A stretch of 28,754 bases of DNA from a bacterium (GCA_018400895.1 JAGYLR010000004.1:1-28754); one strand, 5' to 3'; positions 1 to 8,434 are shown, counted from the stretch's first letter. The notes: generated by a model from the letters alone, not told the origin. A program made the numbers and translations.

Positions 1-434
1 TCTTCTTGCAGTGTTTCTGGACCAGTAAACAATTCTCCTGTTTCCTCCATAAGAGTTTTTACATAATTATTCATTATCTCATAAGATCCTCTATCTTTAA
101 GATAATCCATTATCTTTTTAAACTCTCCTCTATCTAACCAAACTCCTTCACAAACTCCACAAAAATCAATCTTAGTTTCTGAATCTCCATACTCTACTTC
201 ATATAACGGAAGATTACAAGAAGGACAGTGCTTTTCTTCTTTGGATACACGAAATTTATCTTCACTGTCCCAAAGATCAATATCAAGCCAATTTAAAGTA
301 TCTTCTTTCTCATCTTTAGCTAAACGAAGTTCATCTTTTTCAAACCACACTCCTAAACAAATTGGACAGTACTCCACTTCTGCTCCGTAAAAAATTTTCT
401 TCTCCATTTTTTTTTGACAAATTGGACAATTCAT
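1..434 (-). CDS. Zinc-ribbon (zf-TFIIB-like) protein with two modules, 3' end outside window
   Basis: I translated this from the complement. It starts at the ATG at 434-432 and stays open for 144 codons to the window edge, so the C-terminus is missing. Two copies of a CxxC...CxxC module are visible: C3/C6 with C23/C26, and C70/C73 with C92/C95. The second half of each has the LGVWFEKDEL or EGVWLDRGEF pattern of the zf-TFIIB family (PF13453). These are small zinc-binding proteins of unknown cellular role. The start codon overlaps the htpX stop as ATGA, so it is probably translationally coupled to htpX and co-transcribed with lemA-htpX. The position next to a membrane protease suggests, but does not show, a role in envelope quality control. 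Family call is firm; function is unknown. Confidence 0.85.
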   Translation of the reverse strand, partial: MNCPICQKKMEKKIFYGAEVEYCPICLGVWFEKDELRLAKDEKEDTLNWLDIDLWDSEDKFRVSKEEKHCPSCNLPLYEVEYGDSETKIDFCGVCEGVWLDRGEFKKIMDYLKDRGSYEIMNNYVKTLMEETGELFTGPETLQE

Positions 435-1324
435 ATATTTGATCTTAATTTTTTAATTCTATCTTCAGTTGAAGGATGAGTCATAAAAAGCTTGTGCACA
501 AAGCTATTTTTCTCTTTCCCTCTAAAAGGGTTTGATATATACATGTGTGCTGTCGCATCATTTGCAGTGCGCAATTGCCCGGGATAGGTAGATATCTTTT
601 CTAGTGCTCTTGCAAGGCCTTCTGGATATCTGGTTATAAGCGCTCCTGTAGAATCAGCAAGATATTCTCTATTTCTTGATATAGCAAGTTTCATTAATTG
701 TGCTAAAAGCGGAGAGAGTATTAAAAATATAACTGCTCCTACTAGTAAAAATACATTTGCACCTCCTTCTCTCTTTCCTATTCTCCCAAAAAATACCATT
801 CGAAAAAATATGTTTGCGACTAATACCACAACTCCAACAAGCACGACTACAACAGTTGATATTAATATATCTCTATTCCCAATATGAGCCATCTCATGAG
901 CTATAACTCCCTCTAATTCAACACGCTCCAACATTTTTAAAAGTCCACTGGTAACAACAATTACTCCATGCTCAGGGTTTCTTCCTGTAGCAAAAGCATT
1001 CGGCTGATCATCATTTAAAATGTACAATCTAGGCATTGGTATACCCGCACTAATAGAAAGATTTTCAGTTACACGATAAAGCTCCGGATTATCTTCTTTT
1101 TTAACCGGAATAGCTTTAGTCATCTTTAAAACAAGCTTATCAGACCACCAGTATGAGCCAAAACTCATAACTATGCTAAATAAAATAGCAAAGTAGAGAA
1201 TATAATGATTGCCCACTAAATAGCTTATTACCCATCCTAGGGCAATAATGAAAATAAAAAAACCAAAAAGATAAAGATAGGTTTTCCTAATATTCTTCTC
1301 TGATTGAGTATAAAGGGTGGGCAT
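431..1324 (-). CDS. htpX: HtpX-like M48 membrane zinc metalloprotease
   Basis: This 297-residue protein has the HtpX layout: two N-terminal membrane segments (about 14-36 and 40-58), the zinc motif HEMAH at 143-147, two more hydrophobic segments (about 155-178 and 188-210), and the third zinc ligand in NREYLAD (E220). The C-terminal FMTHPSTEDRI is typical of M48B peptidases. HtpX degrades damaged membrane proteins at the cytoplasmic face. Its ATG lies immediately upstream of the lemA stop, with no gap, and its TGA overlaps the start of the zinc-ribbon gene. The lemA-htpX pair is a common bacterial arrangement. Length and residues are all normal. Confidence 0.95.
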   Translation of the reverse strand: MPTLYTQSEKNIRKTYLYLFGFFIFIIALGWVISYLVGNHYILYFAILFSIVMSFGSYWWSDKLVLKMTKAIPVKKEDNPELYRVTENLSISAGIPMPRLYILNDDQPNAFATGRNPEHGVIVVTSGLLKMLERVELEGVIAHEMAHIGNRDILISTVVVVLVGVVVLVANIFFRMVFFGRIGKREGGANVFLLVGAVIFLILSPLLAQLMKLAISRNREYLADSTGALITRYPEGLARALEKISTYPGQLRTANDATAHMYISNPFRGKEKNSFVHKLFMTHPSTEDRIKKLRSNI

Positions 1325-1888
1325 TTAAAATTCAACTTTTACTGCTTCTCTCTGAGCTTCATCTTTTATTTCAAAAAATATAGCTTTCTTAAATTTAAAT
1401 CCATTAGCAATAATGTTTGTAGGGAATTTTTCTATACAGTTATTTAAAGCCATAACGTTTCCGTTATAAAAACGTCTTGCCGCTTGAATTTTATCTTCTG
1501 TATCTCTTATCTCTCTCTGCAACTCAACAAAGTTATTTGAAGCTTTTAAATCAGGATAATTTTCTGAAACAGCAAAAAGACTCTTTAAAGCCCCAGAAAG
1601 CATATTTTCTGCTTCACCTATTTCTTTTGGGTCTCCAGACTGTTCAGCATTCATTGCATTACTTCTTGCATTGGTAACTTTTTCAAAAACCTCTTTTTCG
1701 TGATTAGCGTAACCTTTGACTGTATTTACTAAACTAGGGATAAGATTGTATCTACGCTTTAATTGAACGTCAGTATCAGCCCAAGATTCGTTTACTCTGT
1801 TACGCAAAGTAACTAAACGGTTATATGCTACTGCTATCCAAGCAAAAACCGCAATTATTGCTACTAAAATGATATTTATTGGTGTCAT
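1325..1888 (-). CDS. lemA: LemA family protein
   Basis: The 187-residue product has one N-terminal membrane helix (about residues 4-22), then a helical LemA domain with the family signature RVNESWADTDVQLKRR followed by NLIPSLVNTVKGYA. LemA proteins sit in the membrane with a short exposed N-terminus and a long helical cytoplasmic part; their biochemical role is not settled. It is the first gene of the lemA-htpX-zinc-ribbon operon, about 26 nt downstream of a predicted start site. The start at 1888 is the first ATG and puts the membrane helix at the N-terminus as expected. Confidence 0.95.
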   Translation of the reverse strand: MTPINIILVAIIAVFAWIAVAYNRLVTLRNRVNESWADTDVQLKRRYNLIPSLVNTVKGYANHEKEVFEKVTNARSNAMNAEQSGDPKEIGEAENMLSGALKSLFAVSENYPDLKASNNFVELQREIRDTEDKIQAARRFYNGNVMALNNCIEKFPTNIIANGFKFKKAIFFEIKDEAQREAVKVEF

Positions 1889-1920
1889 TTTTTTTATTTA
1901 TTTATTAATACCTGAACTAA

Positions 1921-1949
1921 ATAATAGAATATTTTACACATTTAAGCAA
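1921..1949 (-). promoter_or_regulatory. Predicted sigma70-type promoter for lemA-htpX
   Basis: On the minus strand there is TTGCTT (1949-1944), a 17-nt spacer, and TATTAT (1926-1921). The expected start point is near 1914, 26 nt before the lemA ATG. It sits directly after the groEL terminator, so the lemA operon is likely its own transcription unit. The -35 box overlaps the T-rich tail of that terminator. Confidence 0.5.
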
Positions 1950-1954
1950 GAAGA

Positions 1955-1979
1955 AAGGGTGCCTTTACAGCACCCCTTA
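1955..1979 (-). terminator. Rho-independent terminator after groEL
   Basis: On the minus strand GGGTGC pairs with GCACCC around a 7-nt loop (1957-1975), with flanking A-T pairs and one bulged G. A T-rich run, TTTCTTCTTG, follows. It lies about 40 bp after the groEL stop. Confidence 0.65.
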
Positions 1980-2014
1980 TCTTCTTTACTCTAAAAACAG
2001 TTTTACATTTACAT

Positions 2015-3658
2015 TTACATTCCCATTCCCATACCCATGCCAGGCATTCCATGAGCAGCACTATTGTGATTATCTTTTTTATTTTCTTCTTCATCATCAA
2101 CAACCACACACTCTGTAGTAAGAAACATTCCAGATGCAGAGGTTGCATTTTCTAGAGCAATACGTAACACCTTTTTAGGATCAACTATTCCTGCTTTAAA
2201 CAAATCTTCATAAATTATTGTTTTTGCATTAAATCCAAATGATCCTTTCCCTTCTTTGATTTTTTGAGCAACAACAGAACCATCAACCCCAGCATTTTCT
2301 GCTATTTGACGTACCGGAGCTTCAAGTGCTCTTTTTAATATATCAATTCCTGTAGCTTCATCTCCTTCTAGTTTTACATCTTCAAGAGCTTTTAATGCAC
2401 GGATAAATGGAACTCCTCCTCCAGGAACAATTCCTTCTTCTATTGCTGCACGAGTAGCAGATAATGCATCTTCTGCTTTATGTTGGCGAGATTTCTGTTC
2501 TACCTCTGTAATAGCACCAACTTTTATCACCGCTACACCTCCTATTAATCTTGCTAATCTTTTCTGAAGACTTTCTTTCTCATAATCAGATGTAGCTTTA
2601 TCTAACTGCTTTTGGACTTGTGATATTCTCTGGTCCATATCTGCCTTTTTCCCTTTTCCTTCTGTTACTATTGTATTCTCTTTAGTAGCAGTAACTTTTC
2701 TTGCCGATCCAAGCATATTTATCTCTACATTCTCTAATTTTAGCCCTACTTCTTCAGTTATAACTTGCCCTCCACAAACAGCGGCAATATCTTTGAGAGT
2801 ATCCTTCTTTTTATCCCCAAAACCGGGAGCTTTTACTGCCAGTGTATTAAAGGCACCTCTTAACTTATTAAGTACAAGTGTAGCAAGTGCTTCTCCATCA
2901 ACATCATCTGCAATAATAACTAGATTTTTTTGTCCTGCATTAGAAAGCTTTTCTAAAAGAGGAACTATCTCATTTATTGAAGATATTTTCTTGTCAGTTA
3001 TAAGGATGTGCGGATCATCAAATACTGCCTCCATTCTTTCTGAGTCAGTAATCATATAAGGAGATATATATCCGTTTTCTAACTGTAGACCTTTAACTAC
3101 TTCTTTTTCTAGTCCAAAAGTTCTTGATTCTTCTACTGTTACTACACCATTTTTACCAGCTTCTTCTATTACCTCTGCAATAAGGTTACCCATTTCTTCG
3201 TCTTCTGCAGATATATTAGCAACTTGTGCTATCTCTTCTTTATTGGAGATTTTTTTTGTTTCTTTAGTTAAAAAATCAACTACAAGGTTTTTACCTTTTT
3301 CTATTCCTCTTTTAAGAGAAAGAGGATCTGCTCCAGCGGCAACATTTTTTAATCCTTCTGATATTATTGCTCGCGCTAGAAGTGTTGCTGTTGTTGTTCC
3401 ATCTCCAGCGGCATCATTTGCTTTAGAAGCAACTTCTTTTACAATTGATGCTCCAACATTTTCAACTTTATCTTTAAATTCAATTTCATCAGTAATTGAG
3501 ACTCCATCATTTGTTATCACTGGTGAACCATAACCTTGATCAAGAACAACATTACGTCCTTTAGGGCCAATTGTGTACTTAACTGCATCAGCAAGTTTAT
3601 TAACCCCCTCCATCATCTTTTTACGTCCTTCTTCACGATAGTATATTTTTTTAGTCAT
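2015..3658 (-). CDS. groEL: Chaperonin GroEL
   Basis: The 547-residue protein is a full-length 60 kDa chaperonin, which forms the double-ring folding chamber with GroES and ATP. Visible hallmarks are the N-terminal IGPKGRNVVLDQGYGSP, the ATP-site DGTTTATLLARAI (about residues 87-99), the GGGVPFIRALKAL segment near residue 415, and a C-terminal Gly-Met tail (GMPGMGMGMGM). It follows groES by 3 nt. The operon has a CIRCE-type operator upstream of groES, so HrcA control is likely. Nothing is missing or odd in the product. Confidence 0.98.
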   Translation of the reverse strand: MTKKIYYREEGRKKMMEGVNKLADAVKYTIGPKGRNVVLDQGYGSPVITNDGVSITDEIEFKDKVENVGASIVKEVASKANDAAGDGTTTATLLARAIISEGLKNVAAGADPLSLKRGIEKGKNLVVDFLTKETKKISNKEEIAQVANISAEDEEMGNLIAEVIEEAGKNGVVTVEESRTFGLEKEVVKGLQLENGYISPYMITDSERMEAVFDDPHILITDKKISSINEIVPLLEKLSNAGQKNLVIIADDVDGEALATLVLNKLRGAFNTLAVKAPGFGDKKKDTLKDIAAVCGGQVITEEVGLKLENVEINMLGSARKVTATKENTIVTEGKGKKADMDQRISQVQKQLDKATSDYEKESLQKRLARLIGGVAVIKVGAITEVEQKSRQHKAEDALSATRAAIEEGIVPGGGVPFIRALKALEDVKLEGDEATGIDILKRALEAPVRQIAENAGVDGSVVAQKIKEGKGSFGFNAKTIIYEDLFKAGIVDPKKVLRIALENATSASGMFLTTECVVVDDEEENKKDNHNSAAHGMPGMGMGMGM

Positions 3659-3661
3659 AAT

Positions 3662-3952
3662 TTATTCAATAACTGCCAAAATATCATCTTGTTTGGCAAT
3701 CAAGTACTCTTTATCATCGACTTTTATTTCATTTGGACCATACTTAGTAAAAAGTACAGTATCTCCTTTTTTAACTTCCATAGGTATTTCTTTCCCTGCA
3801 GAATTTTTCTTTCCTGGTCCTACAGCAATTACTTTACCTTTTTCTGGTCTACCTTTGTCAGCGCTTTCAGGAAGAAGAATCCCTCCTTTTGTTTTTTCAT
3901 TCTCCATGTCAGGAGAGATGAGAATATAGTCAGCTAATGGTTTTATTTTCAT
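3662..3952 (-). CDS. groES: Co-chaperonin GroES
   Basis: This 96-residue product is the lid of the GroEL chamber. The N-terminal IKPLADYILI strand, the mobile loop containing KTKGGILLPESA (about 21-32), the KGKVIAVGPG segment and the C-terminal KEYLIAKQDDILAVIE all match the family. It is the first gene of the groES-groEL operon. The ATG at 3952 is about 29 nt downstream of the CIRCE-like operator. Confidence 0.97.
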   Translation of the reverse strand: MKIKPLADYILISPDMENEKTKGGILLPESADKGRPEKGKVIAVGPGKKNSAGKEIPMEVKKGDTVLFTKYGPNEIKVDDKEYLIAKQDDILAVIE

Positions 3953-3980
3953 ATTTTTAAAATTACTTTATAACGACCTT

Positions 3981-4007
3981 TTAGCAATTTAACACCGAGA
4001 GTGCTAA
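3981..4007 (-). promoter_or_regulatory. CIRCE-like operator (HrcA site) of groESL
   Basis: Read on the minus strand, the site has TTAGCACTC, a 9-nt spacer, then AATTGCTAA. The CIRCE consensus is TTAGCACTC-N9-GAGTGCTAA, so one arm is perfect and the other has two mismatches (7 of 9). It begins 4 nt after the -10 box of the groES promoter, so a bound repressor would cover the start site. CIRCE is the target of the heat-shock repressor HrcA; hrcA itself is not in this window. Confidence 0.85.
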
Positions 4008-4011
4008 CATC

Positions 4012-4040
4012 ATTATTACTGATGTTGAAAACGATGTCAA
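4012..4040 (-). promoter_or_regulatory. Sigma70-type promoter of groES-groEL
   Basis: On the minus strand the -35 box is a perfect TTGACA (4040-4035), the spacer is 17 nt, and the -10 box is AATAAT (4017-4012), one base from consensus. The CIRCE-like operator follows at once. This is the layout expected for a housekeeping-sigma heat-shock promoter held down by HrcA. Confidence 0.75.
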
Positions 4041-4044
4041 GGGG

Positions 4045-4072
4045 TTGTAAAATTGCCATTTTGTGGTATATT
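4045..4072 (+). promoter_or_regulatory. Predicted promoter for the 4080 gene, possibly leaderless
   Basis: TTGTAA (4045-4050), a 16-nt spacer and TATATT (4067-4072) precede the ATG at 4080 by only 7 nt. The expected start site falls on or just before the ATG, and no Shine-Dalgarno sequence is visible in between. The mRNA may therefore be leaderless. It is divergent from the groES promoter, whose -35 box is about 5 bp away. Confidence 0.45.
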
Positions 4073-4079
4073 TACGTGA

Positions 4080-4430
4080 ATGATTTACTCTTTTCTTAGA
4101 GGATTCGCTTTACACATAATAATTGGAAGTGTAGCTTTTTTAATCGCAGTAAGATTCGTAGATGGTGTTTATGGAGACACTCAGAGTGTAATTATTGCTG
4201 GGGTGGTATTAGGATTTATGAACTTTCTAATAAGACCTGTTCTAAAAATTATTACTCTCCCCTTGCGTATTCTAACACTGGGGCTTTTTACTTTTATAAT
4301 AAATATTGCTATTGTGTGGTTTGTGAAAGCACTATTCCCTGAACTAGTGATAGACGGCATTGCTGCCCTGTTATATACTACAGTTATTGTTTGGGCTATA
4401 GAGTTTGTATTTTATTCAACTTTTTCTTAA
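4080..4430 (+). CDS. YvlD/phage-holin-4-2-like small membrane protein
   Basis: The 116-residue product is almost entirely hydrophobic, with about four membrane segments (roughly 8-26, 36-54, 64-84 and 92-114). The stretch NFLIRPVLKIITLPLRILTLG is the signature of the PF04020 (Phage_holin_4_2/YvlD) family: a polar Arg-Pro after the second helix, then LPLxxLTLGLF. Despite the name, chromosomal members are not known to act as phage holins; their role is unclear. The gene is followed 7 nt later by secG and probably shares its transcript. No phage genes are nearby. Confidence 0.85.
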   Translation: MIYSFLRGFALHIIIGSVAFLIAVRFVDGVYGDTQSVIIAGVVLGFMNFLIRPVLKIITLPLRILTLGLFTFIINIAIVWFVKALFPELVIDGIAALLYTTVIVWAIEFVFYSTFS

Positions 4431-4437
4431 AAATAAA

Positions 4438-4653
4438 ATGAAAGAATTACTACCTTTTTTACAAATAATAGTTTCTATCCTTTTAGTCGCAGTTGTTCTT
4501 ATACAACAAGGAGGTGCGGCCATGGGATCTGCTTTTGGTGGTGGAGAAGAGTTCCACTCCGAACGAAGAGGCGCAGAAAAACATCTTTTCAAGATAACAA
4601 TTTTACTTGGAATTATTTTTGTTGCTCTGGCGCTTTTAAATCTGCTTCTATAA
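4438..4653 (+). CDS. secG: SecG subunit of the Sec translocase
   Basis: The 71-residue product has two membrane helices (about 5-23 and 51-70) flanking the SecG loop IQQGGAAMGSAFGGGEE. SecG is the small auxiliary subunit of the SecYEG channel and aids SecA-driven export. I chose the ATG at 4438 because it begins MKELLPFLQIIVSILLV, the normal SecG N-terminus. A longer frame opening at 4405 overlaps the previous gene and adds unrelated residues. It lies between a membrane-protein gene and the exported binding-protein gene. Confidence 0.93.
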   Translation: MKELLPFLQIIVSILLVAVVLIQQGGAAMGSAFGGGEEFHSERRGAEKHLFKITILLGIIFVALALLNLLL

Positions 4654-4660
4654 ATAAAAT

Positions 4661-6611
4661 ATGATTAGTTGTTTGAAGAAACTCTGGCCAAAAGAGTGGC
4701 CTTCGGAAAACAAGTGGAAAAGATTTCCTGAAGTTTTAAATAAAACAGATAAATTAATATTTGTAGCAATTATTATGGTAGCTACTTTCTGTTTTGGGTA
4801 TATCTGCTTCTCTTTTTATATATCTCAAACCTCTGTGTCCCCCGTTCACGGAGGAGTATACAGAGAAGGATTTGTTGGATCATATAGATGGCTAGTATTA
4901 AATCCGATATACTCATCCAGAAGTGATACTGAGCGCGATATAATAGAGATTCTTTACTCTGGATTAATGGGATACGACAAAAACGGAAATATTGTGCCAG
5001 AATTAGCAACCTATACAGAAGAAGATGGACGTATATTTACTGTAACACTGAAAGATGACTTGTACTGGTCTGATGGTGAAAAAATAACTTCTGAAGATAT
5101 TGTTTTTACCATTCAAACAATTCAAGATCCTACTTTTGGAAGCACACTTTATCAACAATGGATGGGAGTTCAAACAGAAAAAATATCAGACACTAAAGTT
5201 CGTTTTAAACTAGATTCTCCCTCATCAATATTTTTAGAAAATTTAACTTTAAAAATAATTCCCGAACATATATGGAGTAATATTCCTGCTAAAGAGTTTT
5301 CTTTTTCTATATATAATATGGAAGTTGTTGGTTCAGGACCTTATAAATATAATAATACAGTTAACAATAATTCTGGAGAAATTGAGACTATCCATTTAGA
5401 AAAAAATCCTTACTATTTTAAATCTGCTGCTTATATAAATAATATATCTTTACTGTTTTTCCCCACTAAAGAAGAATTGCTAAGTGCAAAAGATAACGGA
5501 TTAATAGATGGGTTCTCTAATGGCATAAATTATGAAGAGCAGAACTTTACTACTTACGAATTTACTCTACCAAGATATTTCGCAGTAATATTTAATACTA
5601 ACGATACCGCGATTTTAAATGATGTAACTGTTCGTAAAGCACTTAATTACGCTACAAACAAAGAAGAACTTTTAAATAGAATTGTTGGTGGGAAGGGAGA
5701 AATAGTGAATTCACCGTTCCTAATTGACACTGATAATCCTTATCCCTACCACCCAGAAAAAGCCAGAGAATTATTAGAAGAAGCAGGATTTAAGGATGGA
5801 CATAAAAATGTAGAAGAAGAAGTTATATTTCTTTTTGAAAAAGATATAAGAGATCAGGCTCAAGGAGAAAATGTAAGAGCTCTTCAAAGATGTTTTATTT
5901 CTCTTACAGAAGAATATCCCCAACTTTATCCTAACGGAGAAGTAACTGGATTCTTTGGAGAAGAAACAAAACAAGCAGTAACAAGGTTTCAAGAAATATA
6001 CAGAGAAGATATTCTTGATCCTTGGGGTTTTGATTCAGGAACAGGAATAGTATCAACTACAACTAGAGCAAAATTAAACGAGCTCTGTTCTACTACTCCT
6101 TCCGAAATAATTCCTTTAAAGATAAATATACACACTGTCAACCAAGAGATAATGATTTCTGTTGCAAAAGAATTACAAAGACAGTGGAGTGAATTTGGTA
6201 TTGATGTTCATGTAATAGAAGAAGACGTTCACACACTAGAGAGAGATATTATCAAAACAAGAGAATATCAAAGCATACTTTTTGGTACAGCTTTTACTAG
6301 TATAATAAATCCTCTTCCTTTGTGGCATTCATCAAAAATAGAAGATTCTGGTCTTAACCTTAGTGGATACAGCAGTGATGATGCAGACAAACTAATAGAA
6401 AACATAATAAAAGACTCAGAAAGAAAAATTGCTTTACGAGCTAAATCAAGAAATAATTGAACAAGCTCCTGCAGTATTTTTATATAATCCTAGTTTTATT
6501 TATTTTGTCTCAAAAGATATAAAAGGAATTGAAGAATCTTTCATAGTAAACTCTTCAAAGAGATTTCAAAACATAAGTGAGTGGTACATTAACTCTGGAA
6601 GAAGATTTTAA
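4661..6611 (+). CDS. Family 5 peptide/solute-binding protein with inserted peptidoglycan-binding domain (one frameshift)
   Basis: The product has a short cytoplasmic N-terminus, one membrane anchor (about 32-54) and a SBP_bac_5 domain (the DppA/OppA fold, which captures peptides or other solutes for ABC import). Signature parts are the ELATYTEEDGRIFTVTLKDD segment near 114-133, WSDGEKITSEDIVFT (136-150) and VRKALNYATNKEELL. Residues about 402-476 form a PG_binding_1-like module (NVRALQRC...GFFGEETKQAVTRFQ...TRAKLNELC) between SBP halves; the fold resumes with LKINIHTVNQ. The frame stops at 6460, but the missing C-terminus (LYELNQEIIEQAPAVFLYNP) continues in the next frame to a TAA at 6609-6611. 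Removing one A from the AAAAA at 6424-6428 joins them into about 649 residues. No permease or ATPase gene adjoins it. Confidence 0.88.
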
Positions 6612-6614
6612 CAA

Positions 6615-6699
6615 GCCGAGGTGGTGAAATTGGCAAACACGCATGATTCAGGTTCATGTGCTTTACGGCTTGCGGGTTCAACTCCCGCCCTCGGCACCA
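6615..6699 (+). tRNA. tRNA-Leu (anticodon CAG)
   Basis: Acceptor arms GCCGAGG (6615-6621) and CCTCGGC (6689-6695) pair perfectly, followed by discriminator A and an encoded CCA. The anticodon stem CATGA/TCATG encloses the loop TTCAGGT, giving anticodon CAG, which reads CTG leucine codons. The T arm is GCGGG-TTCAACT-CCCGC, and the longer variable region fits a class II tRNA. It begins 3 nt after the stop of the binding-protein gene. Confidence 0.95.
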
Positions 6700-6701
6700 C
6701 G

Positions 6702-6748
6702 AAATGTTTCCACAAAACTATTTTAAGTGGAATATACTCTAAGCATTT
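6702..6748 (+). other. Nested inverted repeats between tRNA-Leu and RNase J gene
   Basis: TTCCAC (6708-6713) is complementary to GTGGAA (6727-6732) across 13 nt, and AAATG (6702-6706) to CATTT (6744-6748) outside it. No T tract follows, so it is not a standard terminator. It may be a processing or leader structure. Short arms make chance possible in AT-rich DNA. Confidence 0.25.
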
Positions 6749-6772
6749 CAATTATTAATTAAAAAAAGAAAA

Positions 6773-8434
6773 ATGAATAAAGAAAGTTTAAAAATAATCC
6801 CTTTGGGGGGATTAGGAGAGGTTGGACGTAATATGACTCTTTTAGAGTGGAATAAAAAAGTTCTAATAATAGATATGGGATTTAGTTTCCCAGAAGAAAA
6901 TACTCCTGGAGTTGATTACACAATACCAAATATAGATTATTTAAAAAAAAACAAACGTGATGTTTTGGGTTTGGTATTTACACATGGACATTACGATCAC
7001 ATAGGAGGAGTACCTTATATAATGGATAAAGTTGGTAATCCTCCAATGTACGGGTCTCCTCTAACTATAGGAATAGTTAAAAGAAGACAAGAAGAGTTTC
7101 CTCTTCAACCAAAATTAAAAACCAATGAAGTAAAAGACGGTTCAAAAATAACACTAGGCCCATTTAAAATAGAGTTCTTTCATCAGAATCACAACATACC
7201 TGATACTCTTGGAATGGTAATAGAAACTCCAGTGGGAAACATAGTTCACAGTTCTGATTTTAAGTTTGATCCTACTCCCACAAATGGACCTAAAACAAAC
7301 TTTGATAAATTAAATCAAATATCAAAAAGAGGAGTAACACTTTTGATGTCCGACTCAACAGGGGCAGAAAATAAAGGACATTCTCTTTCAGAAAAAGTTA
7401 TATGTGAAAATCTGGAGAAAGTTTTTAAAGACACAAAGGGTCGTATAATAGCAGCTACCTTTTCTTCTTTAATAAATAGACTTCAAGATATGATAACAAT
7501 ATCTGAAAAGTATGGAAGAAAAGTTGTTGTTGAAGGATACGGAATGAAAACCAATTTAGAAATAGCAAGAAATTTAGGACATATAAAGGTAAAAAAAGGA
7601 ACAATTGTAAAAACTGAAGAGATTAAAAATCTTCCTGATAATAAAATTACTGTTTTGTGTACTGGTGCACAGGGAGAAGAACGTGCTGCACTAATGCGTA
7701 TAACTAGTAATGAACATAAAATAATAAAACTAAAGAAAGGAGATACTGTGATATTTTCTTCATCAATTATTCCAGGAAATGAACGTGCTGTTCAAAATTT
7801 GAAAGATAATATGATGCGCCAAAAAGCACACATAATACACTCTCAGATGATGGATATACATGCTGGAGGACATGCTTCAAGAGAAGAACTAAAACAGATG
7901 ATAGATATTATGAAGCCAAAATTCTTCATGCCTATACATGGACAATACTCTATGCAAAAAGCTCACGCTGAACTAGCTAGACAAAAAGGCATACCAGAAA
8001 AAAATATTGCTGTTGTAGATAATGGGCAGATAATAAGAATAGACAAAGAAAACATAGCGATAGATAAAAAATCTATGAATGTAAATCCTGTAATGGTTGA
8101 TGGTTCAGGAATCGGAGATGTTGGAGGTGTTGTTTTACACGATAGACTAGAACTTGCTGAAAGTGGAATATTTGTTTTGGTAGTTGTAATAGATAAAAAA
8201 ACAAGACAAATTAAAAACTCTCCCGACATAATATCTAGAGGATTTATATATCTTCGTGAATCACAAGACCTATTACAAGAAACCAGAAAAAAAATAAATC
8301 AAATAGTGTCAAATTCTGCTAAAACAAAAAATTCCAAAGATTTAAAGGCAGAACTAAAGTCAAAGATAGAAAAACTACTATTTAATAAAACAAAAAGAAG
8401 GCCAATAGTTCTTCCAGTAGTTATAGAATTGTGA
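6773..8434 (+). CDS. rnj: Ribonuclease J
   Basis: The 553-residue protein is a full-length RNase J: metallo-beta-lactamase plus beta-CASP domains and a C-terminal domain. It degrades and processes RNA using two metal ions. The metal motif is THGHYDHIGG (HxHxDH at 71-76), further ligands lie in HSSDFKFDP (about residue 160) and in GGHASREEL and PIHGQY (about 365 and 388). The LGGLGEVGRNM N-terminus is diagnostic. It ends with a genuine TGA. The gene follows tRNA-Leu by 73 bp in the same direction. I see no strong Shine-Dalgarno sequence; the ATG is preceded only by A-rich sequence. Bacteria of this type often rely on RNase J or RNase Y rather than RNase E; that remark is general knowledge. Confidence 0.95.
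   Translation: MNKESLKIIPLGGLGEVGRNMTLLEWNKKVLIIDMGFSFPEENTPGVDYTIPNIDYLKKNKRDVLGLVFTHGHYDHIGGVPYIMDKVGNPPMYGSPLTIGIVKRRQEEFPLQPKLKTNEVKDGSKITLGPFKIEFFHQNHNIPDTLGMVIETPVGNIVHSSDFKFDPTPTNGPKTNFDKLNQISKRGVTLLMSDSTGAENKGHSLSEKVICENLEKVFKDTKGRIIAATFSSLINRLQDMITISEKYGRKVVVEGYGMKTNLEIARNLGHIKVKKGTIVKTEEIKNLPDNKITVLCTGAQGEERAALMRITSNEHKIIKLKKGDTVIFSSSIIPGNERAVQNLKDNMMRQKAHIIHSQMMDIHAGGHASREELKQMIDIMKPKFFMPIHGQYSMQKAHAELARQKGIPEKNIAVVDNGQIIRIDKENIAIDKKSMNVNPVMVDGSGIGDVGGVVLHDRLELAESGIFVLVVVIDKKTRQIKNSPDIISRGFIYLRESQDLLQETRKKINQIVSNSAKTKNSKDLKAELKSKIEKLLFNKTKRRPIVLPVVIEL

Noticed and set aside
2793..3533. Plus-strand reading frames opposite groEL
   Set aside because: They are antisense shadows of conserved groEL codons, with no ribosome-binding site or recognisable family.
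4080..4430. Phage holin implying a prophage
   Set aside because: The family name is historical; no lysin, terminase, integrase or structural phage gene is nearby, and chromosomal YvlD-type members are common.
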